A program made the position numbers and the translations under genes. A DNA stretch of 64,000 nt from Fen-999 sp964530115 (GTDB lineage: Bacteria; Pseudomonadota; Gammaproteobacteria; Burkholderiales; Rhodocyclaceae): contig CAZGYD010000192.1 in the NCBI GenBank assembly GCA_964530115.1, positions 1 through 64,000 of the forward strand, given 5' to 3'. Shown here one piece after another: positions 59,108 to 64,000 of the stretch (the stretch's first letter is position 1; the number at the start of each line of letters is the position of its first letter). The notes below the pieces were generated by a model. That model had not been told where the DNA came from. It did no database searches and saw only the letters and a program-made list of their open reading frames with translations.

Positions 59108-60181
59108 TCAATTCCGGTCCAGCCGCTGGAGATGAGCCATTAATCTGCCCGCTATCTCGGTAAGTGGTGCCACCTCGGCCACCGCGCCGATCCGCGCCGC
59201 CTCGCGCGGCATGCCGTAGACCACGCAGCTCGCCTCATCCTGTCCGAACGTCCAGGCACCCGCTTCGCGCATCGCCAGCATGCCCTGTGCGCCGTCCTTG
59301 CCCATGCCGGTGAGGATGATCGCCGTGGCGTTCGGGCCGGCGACGCCGGCAAGCGAGCGAAAGAGCACGTCGACCGCCGGACGGTGGCGGTTGACGGGTT
59401 CGCCAGCCAGAAGCCGGGTCACGTAGCCACCACCGGGCCGTTCGACGAGCAGGTGGGAATGCCCCGGCGCGAGATAGGCGGTGCCCGGTTCGAGGCGCTC
59501 GCCGCCCTGGCTCTCGACGACGCGGAGCGCCACGACGCTGTCGAGACGCCGGGCGAAGGAAGGCGTGAAGGCTTCCGGCATGTGCTGGACCATGACGATC
59601 GGCGGCATCTCCGCCGGCAGGCGGACAAGGACATCCTTGATCGCCTCGGTACCGCCGGTCGAGGCACCGATGGCGATGACGTGGTTCTGCAACAACCGTT
59701 TCGACAGGGCGGGAGCCGCCCGGGCCGAAATCGTCGCTGTCGTCCGCGACGGCACCGACGGTTGAGGGGGGGCGAGGCGGCCGCGGGCCTGGTACGCGGT
59801 GCGGATTTTCTCGCGCAGTTCCTCGGCGTAAGCCTTGAGGCCGGCCTGGTCGCGCGCCTGCGGCTTGGTGACGAAGTCGAAGGCACCGGCCTCGAGCGCC
59901 TGGAGCGTCGTCTCGGAGCCACGCGTGGTCAGCGACGAGACCATGATCACCGGCATCGGCCGCAGTCGCATGAGGCGGCGGAGGAATTCAAGGCCGTCCA
60001 TCTTCGGCATTTCGATGTCGAGGGTCAGCACGTCGGGCTCGAGCGCCTTGATCATCTCCCGCGCGACGAGGGGATCGGGCGCCGAACCGACGACTTCTAG
60101 GTCGGGCGCCCCGCGGATCATCTCGGTGAGCAGCCCGCGCATCACCGCGGAATCGTCGACGATCAGGACCTTGATGGCCAT
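59108..60181 (-). CDS. cheB: Chemotaxis methylesterase CheB
   Basis: A 357-residue two-domain enzyme. The receiver has phospho-acceptor Asp55 (VLTLDIEMPKMDGLEF). The methylesterase domain has Ser in AIGASTGGTEA, His in VQHMPEAFTPSFA and Asp in LTGMGKDGAQGM. It demethylates or deamidates MCPs. The start ATG 60181 abuts the cheD stop; the long frame upstream is the cheD antiframe. Confidence 0.97.
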   Translation of the reverse strand: MAIKVLIVDDSAVMRGLLTEMIRGAPDLEVVGSAPDPLVAREMIKALEPDVLTLDIEMPKMDGLEFLRRLMRLRPMPVIMVSSLTTRGSETTLQALEAGAFDFVTKPQARDQAGLKAYAEELREKIRTAYQARGRLAPPQPSVPSRTTATISARAAPALSKRLLQNHVIAIGASTGGTEAIKDVLVRLPAEMPPIVMVQHMPEAFTPSFARRLDSVVALRVVESQGGERLEPGTAYLAPGHSHLLVERPGGGYVTRLLAGEPVNRHRPAVDVLFRSLAGVAGPNATAIILTGMGKDGAQGMLAMREAGAWTFGQDEASCVVYGMPREAARIGAVAEVAPLTEIAGRLMAHLQRLDRN

Positions 60182-60783
60182 CAGACGAACAGCTCCACTT
60201 CGCCGGCCACCGGTGTCTCGGTGAGGCGTGCCGCGTATTCGCGCTCGCGGCGGATCAGGGTGTCGTTGTGCATGCGGACGAGTTTCCTGACGAGCACGCG
60301 CCCCGTCGATGGAAAGAAATAGACCTTCCGTGGATGAACGTCGAGAAGATCGCGGGCGAGCACGGGAATGCCCTCGGTCTTCAGGTAATCGAGCACGAAA
60401 CGCGCATTGCGCTCGCCGACCTGGGAGGCGGAAAGCGAGACCATGACCCGGGCGCCGCCGAAGACCTTGGCTTCGAGGCTGGAGCGCCGCGCGCCCATCT
60501 TGAGCAGGTGGTTGATCAGCACCTCCATCGCGTAGGTGCCATAGCGCGCCGAGGCCGACGGGCTGTCTCCGGAATCGGCGAGCATGAAGTGGTTCATGCC
60601 GCCGATGCCTTTGTCGCGATCGCGGATACAGGCCGAGACGCAGGAACCGAGGACCGTCACGAGGACCATGTTCGATGCCGTGACGAAATACTCGCCGGGC
60701 AGCACCTTGACCGCCTCGACCTCGAAATTGCGGTCGTAGTAGCGGTTGCCGGCAAGGTGTTCGATGTAGCCGGGCGCATTCAC
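60181..60783 (-). CDS. cheD: Chemoreceptor glutamine deamidase CheD
   Basis: A 200-residue deamidase of MCP glutamines. It has the catalytic Cys in LGSCVSACI, His in GGMNHFML and Thr in the downstream FGGARVM/GTYAME region. GTG 60783 overlaps the cheR stop by 4 bp. A frame-open extension upstream belongs to cheR and the MCP. Confidence 0.95.
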   Translation of the reverse strand: MNAPGYIEHLAGNRYYDRNFEVEAVKVLPGEYFVTASNMVLVTVLGSCVSACIRDRDKGIGGMNHFMLADSGDSPSASARYGTYAMEVLINHLLKMGARRSSLEAKVFGGARVMVSLSASQVGERNARFVLDYLKTEGIPVLARDLLDVHPRKVYFFPSTGRVLVRKLVRMHNDTLIRREREYAARLTETPVAGEVELFV

Positions 60784-61664
60784 GGCTGGATGCGTCTCGT
60801 GGTCGGTTGGCGGTCGGCCCGTTCGTACACCGTGCGGCCAAGCGAGCGGAACAGGTCGGCCGCGTGGAGGAAGCTCTCGGAGTGCCCGGCGTAGAGCAGG
60901 CCATCCTCGCGCAGCAGCGGGACGAACTTCTTCAATATCCGGTACTGCGTCGGCTTGTCGAAGTAGATCATCACGTTGCGACAAAAGATCGCATCGAGCG
61001 GTCCCTGGACCGGCCAGTGCGCATCGAGCAGGTTGATGCGCACGAAGCGGATGAAGCGCTGCAACTCCGGCCGTACCCGCGCGTGGCCGGCCTGACTGCC
61101 CGTGCCCTTGAGGAAGAACCGGTGCAGCCGCTGGGGCGACAGACGCTCGACGCGATCGAGCGGATAGATGCCCTTCTCCGCGGTCGCCAGCACATGGGTA
61201 TCGATGTCGCTGGCGACGATCTCCACCGGCGGCGAAAGCGTGTCGAAAGCCTCGCATGCGGTGATCGCCAGCGAATATGGCTCCTCGCCCGTCGAGGCCG
61301 CAGAACACCAGATCCGCAGCGGCCGATGCTTCGCCTCGCGCAGCTGCCGGATGAGGATTTCGAAGTGATGCGCCTCGCGGAAAAACGAAGTGAGATTGGT
61401 GGTCAGCGAATTGACGAAGGTCTCCCACTCGGCCTCGTCGCCGCTCTCCAGACGCCGCAGATACTCCTCGAAGGTCGGCAGCCTGAGCGCCCGCAACCGT
61501 CGGGCCAGCCGCGAATAGACCATGTCCTGCTTGATCGGCGCGAGCGAAATGCCGGCATGTTCGTAGATCAGCTTGCGGATGCGCTCGAAGTCCGCCTGGG
61601 TGAAGCGGAACTCGCGCTCGGCCGTCGGCGCCTGGGCTGCCGCGGCTGTCTCCCGGACGTTCAT
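60780..61664 (-). CDS. cheR: Chemotaxis methyltransferase CheR
   Basis: A 294-residue SAM-dependent MCP methyltransferase with an N-terminal helical domain (DFERIRKLIYEHAGISLAPIKQDMVYSRLARRLRAL) and a SAM domain (IWCSAASTGEEPYSLAI; DAIFCRNVMIYFDK). ATG 61664 starts it; an extension to 61688 would run into the MCP end. It lies 8 bp after the MCP, whose tail carries a CheR-docking peptide. Confidence 0.97.
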   Translation of the reverse strand: MNVRETAAAAQAPTAEREFRFTQADFERIRKLIYEHAGISLAPIKQDMVYSRLARRLRALRLPTFEEYLRRLESGDEAEWETFVNSLTTNLTSFFREAHHFEILIRQLREAKHRPLRIWCSAASTGEEPYSLAITACEAFDTLSPPVEIVASDIDTHVLATAEKGIYPLDRVERLSPQRLHRFFLKGTGSQAGHARVRPELQRFIRFVRINLLDAHWPVQGPLDAIFCRNVMIYFDKPTQYRILKKFVPLLREDGLLYAGHSESFLHAADLFRSLGRTVYERADRQPTTRRIQP

Positions 61665-61672
61665 GGCGCTGC

Positions 61673-64000
61673 TCAGAACTCTTCCCATTCGTCCTGCTCG
61701 TCCACCAGATGTGCGGGCAGCCCCTTCTTCGCCGGCGTCGCTCCGGCTGGCGTGTTACCACGGCTGAGTTTCACGCCGAGCTGCCGGGGTGTCGCGTCGC
61801 GCAATGCCGGCCCCGGCAGATGGCTCTCCGTGCCCAGCCGGAACATGCCGACTGCCTGAACCAGTCCGCGTGCCTGCTCTTCGAGCGATTCTGCCGCGGC
61901 GGCAGCCTCTTCGACCAATGCCGCGTTCTGCTGGGTGACCTCGTCCATCTGGCTCACCGCTAGTGTCACCTGTTCAATGCCCGCGCTCTGCTCGCGGCTG
62001 GCGTTGCTGATCTCGGTGACCAGGTCGGCGACGTTCCGGAACGAGGTCACCACCTCGTCCATGGTCGCGCCCGCCTCGGCCACGAGCTTCGCGCCGCCGT
62101 CGACCTTGTTCACCGACTCGGCGATCAGCGCCTTGATCTCCTTGGCGGCCGTGGCGCTGCGCTGGGCGAGGTTGCGCACTTCGGCGGCGACGACGGCGAA
62201 GCCGCGGCCTTGTTCGCCGGCGCGGGCGGCCTCGACTGCGGCATTGAGCGCCAGGATGTTGGTCTGGAAGGCGATCGAATCGATGACGCCGATGATGTCG
62301 GCGATCTTCTTCGAGCTCTCCTGGATCTCGCCCATCGTCGCGACGACCCGCTTGACCACATCGCCGCCGCGCATCGCGCCCTCGTTGGAACGCTTGGCCA
62401 GTTCGTTGGCCTGACGTGCGTTCTCTGCGTTCTGGCGGACGGTGGCGTTGAGCTCTTCCATCGAGCTGGCCGTTTCCTCGAGGCTGGAAGCCTGTTCCTC
62501 GGTGCGCGCGGAGAGATCGTTGTTGCCCGCGGCGATCTCCTGCGCCGCGGTGTTGATCGCCTCGGTCGCCTCCTTGATCCGGCCCACGACTTCACGTAGG
62601 CGTTCCACCGTCGTGTTGGTGTCGTCCTTGAGCTGGCCGAAGGTGCCCTTGTATTCGCCGGCCATGTTTTGCGTCAGGTCGCCGCGTGCGAGCGCGCCGA
62701 GCACCTCGGCGACCGCCTGCAGGCCGCTGGAGGCGGTATCGAGCAGCTGATTGAGGCCGACCGCCATGTTACGGAAGAAGCCCTTCTTGTCCTCGACCGA
62801 GAGCCGCCGCGTGAAATCGCCGTCGGCGGCGCCGTTGATGATGGCCTCGATCTCGCGCTCGACCGCGACCTCGGCCGTGCGGTCCTGCCACTCGGCGACC
62901 GAGCCGAGACGCTCGCCTTTCTCGCCGAAGACCGGGTTGGCGGTCACGGTCATGTGGCGGTCGCCGATTTCGAGGTTGGCCACGTAGGGACTCGTGAATT
63001 CGGCGAGCAGCTTCGCCTGGTGCGCAGGGTTTCTGTGGAAGCTGTCGATACTGGTGCCGACCAGGCGGTCGGCATCGAAATTGGGCAGCTGCTTGCGGAT
63101 GCCCTCTTGCGCGCCCTTGAGGATGGCGTGCACCGACTTGTTCGCATAGATGATCGTCCGCGACGGATCGGCGATCATGACGCCCGTGGATACGTTATCG
63201 AGCGCGATCTTGATGCGCGTCATCTCCTCGGCGCGACGTTTGGCGTCCGAGACCTCGAAGCCCATGCGCGTCTGCAGCATCTGCAGGCCCTGCAGCATCT
63301 TGCCGAGCTCGTCGTTGCGCGAGATGTCGATGTGGTTCGAGTAGTCACCCTGGACGATGTTCCGGAAGACCTGGATGGCCTGGTCGAGCGGCCGGCGGAC
63401 CGCGCGCACGAAGAGGACGGAAACCACGACGCCTGCGACCGCGACGATCACGAACAGGGCGATGGCCTGGATCCAGGCCGTTTCGAAGCGTTCCTGCGAT
63501 GCCCGATATTCCTGCTGACCATGCGTCTGCAGGTATTTGAACAGTTCATCGACCCTCGCCGCCGCCTCGGCGTAGGCCGGGTTGACCCTCTGCAACAGAA
63601 TGGCGTTGGCTTCGACGAAATTGCCGTCGAGGATGGCTTGGCGCGCCGGCCTCAAAGCTTCACTGACGTATTTTTTCCGCGCTTCGGCGTATTCGTCGGC
63701 GAGCCGGCGGTGCTCGTCCGAGCGGATGTGCTTGTAGTACTCGTCCCAGAGCGCGGTGGCTTCCTGAAGGGTTCGCTCGATCGCATCGGTGTGGGCATTG
63801 AGCGGGTGGTCGTGCAGCTTGGCATAGGCACCCTTCGGGTCATGCTGCAGGGACAAGAGGATCTGCGCCCGGTTGTCGGCCATCAGACGGGAGATGCGGC
63901 CAATGGTTTCAGTCGGGACGACCCGATGGTCATACATGTCTTTTACCGCATCGTTCGTGCGTGAGAGGGCGAGGAGCAAGAGCCCCGCCATCAAAAGCAT
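61673..64000 (-). CDS. Methyl-accepting chemotaxis protein (N-terminus beyond window)
   Basis: At least 775 residues; the frame is still open at the window end inside or just after TM1 (LLMAGLLLLALSRT), so the true start is outside. A periplasmic four-helix-bundle sensor (about 15-175), TM2 (IQAIALFVIVAVAGVVVSVLF), HAMP, a cytoplasmic PAS domain (ALDNVSTGVMIADPSRTIIYANKSV), a second HAMP-like segment and the MCP signalling hairpin (IGVIDSIAFQTNILALNAAVEAARAGEQGRGFAVVAAEVR) follow. The C-terminus EWEEF is a CheR/CheB docking pentapeptide. The linker before it carries a dispersed repeat. Confidence 0.95.
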   Translation of the reverse strand: MLLMAGLLLLALSRTNDAVKDMYDHRVVPTETIGRISRLMADNRAQILLSLQHDPKGAYAKLHDHPLNAHTDAIERTLQEATALWDEYYKHIRSDEHRRLADEYAEARKKYVSEALRPARQAILDGNFVEANAILLQRVNPAYAEAAARVDELFKYLQTHGQQEYRASQERFETAWIQAIALFVIVAVAGVVVSVLFVRAVRRPLDQAIQVFRNIVQGDYSNHIDISRNDELGKMLQGLQMLQTRMGFEVSDAKRRAEEMTRIKIALDNVSTGVMIADPSRTIIYANKSVHAILKGAQEGIRKQLPNFDADRLVGTSIDSFHRNPAHQAKLLAEFTSPYVANLEIGDRHMTVTANPVFGEKGERLGSVAEWQDRTAEVAVEREIEAIINGAADGDFTRRLSVEDKKGFFRNMAVGLNQLLDTASSGLQAVAEVLGALARGDLTQNMAGEYKGTFGQLKDDTNTTVERLREVVGRIKEATEAINTAAQEIAAGNNDLSARTEEQASSLEETASSMEELNATVRQNAENARQANELAKRSNEGAMRGGDVVKRVVATMGEIQESSKKIADIIGVIDSIAFQTNILALNAAVEAARAGEQGRGFAVVAAEVRNLAQRSATAAKEIKALIAESVNKVDGGAKLVAEAGATMDEVVTSFRNVADLVTEISNASREQSAGIEQVTLAVSQMDEVTQQNAALVEEAAAAAESLEEQARGLVQAVGMFRLGTESHLPGPALRDATPRQLGVKLSRGNTPAGATPAKKGLPAHLVDEQDEWEEF
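61747..61774 (+). repeat. Dispersed 28-bp repeat, copy 10 (inside the MCP)
   Basis: CTGGCGTGTTACCACGGCTG then AGTTTCAC, antisense to the MCP gene and read in frame as VKLSRGNTPAG in the flexible tail between the signalling domain and the EWEEF pentapeptide. Confidence 0.8.

Overview
The window is a GC-rich (roughly two thirds G+C), densely coded chromosomal segment that carries almost the complete gene set for one polar-type flagellum plus its chemotaxis pathway. The gene complement (sigma-54 activator of the FlrC/FleR kind, FlhF/FlhG, FlgM/FlgN, FhlB-like mini-switch protein, YcgR, CheV pair, CheD, CheZ), codon bias and gene order point to a betaproteobacterium, most likely Rhodocyclales or a relative. 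This is an inference from content, not a database match.

Layout. (1) 1-635 contains a fold-back inverted duplication that destroys the 5' end of an acetate kinase gene; the 3' part (289-1116) is intact. (2) 1113-6868 is a chain of start/stop-overlapping genes: NarX-like kinase with a pseudo-receiver, NarL-like regulator, diguanylate cyclase, TPR/GT9-like protein, methyltransferase. A second TPR/GT9-like gene (7013-8998, minus) precedes flagellin, so this block probably modifies flagellin. (3) 9193-14952: fliC, flaG, fliD, fliS, fliT-like, a second FliK-like gene, fhlB, ycgR. (4) 15035-17619 (minus): fliE, fleR, fleS. (5) 17812-28770: fliFGHIJKLMNOPQR. (6) 28751-39390 (minus): small lipoprotein, flgLKJIHGFEDCB. 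(7) 39607-45309: flgA, then a substrate-binding protein plus a membrane GGDEF-EAL protein that look inserted, then flgM and flgN. (8) 45316-64000 (minus): DUF2905, motB, motA, fliA, flhG, flhF, flhA, flhB, cheA, cheZ, cheY, cheV, cheV, a STAS protein, cheB, cheD, cheR and an MCP cut by the window end.

Regulatory hierarchy as read from the DNA. Good sigma-54 (-24/-12) promoters precede fliE, fliF, fliK, flgB and flgK. Palindromes of the form CGGCAA-N3-TTGCCG lie by the fliF/fleS, flgB/flgA, flgK and flhB starts and are candidate binding sites for the FleR/FlrC-type activator encoded in the window. Good sigma-28 promoters precede fliC and flgM, so FliA (sigma-28) and its anti-sigma factor FlgM form the late checkpoint. 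No FleQ/FlrA or FlhDC master regulator and no cheW are present in the window.

The most unusual signal is a dispersed 28-bp sequence, consensus CYGGCGTGTTACCACGGC followed by TGAGTTTCGC, present in ten good copies in both orientations, in gaps and inside six coding regions without breaking frame. It is not explained by any gene or promoter. Second in interest is the binding-protein/GGDEF-EAL pair between flgA and flgM, which has the architecture of a periplasmic-ligand-to-c-di-GMP switch (NspS-MbaA-like) but with a different binding-protein family.
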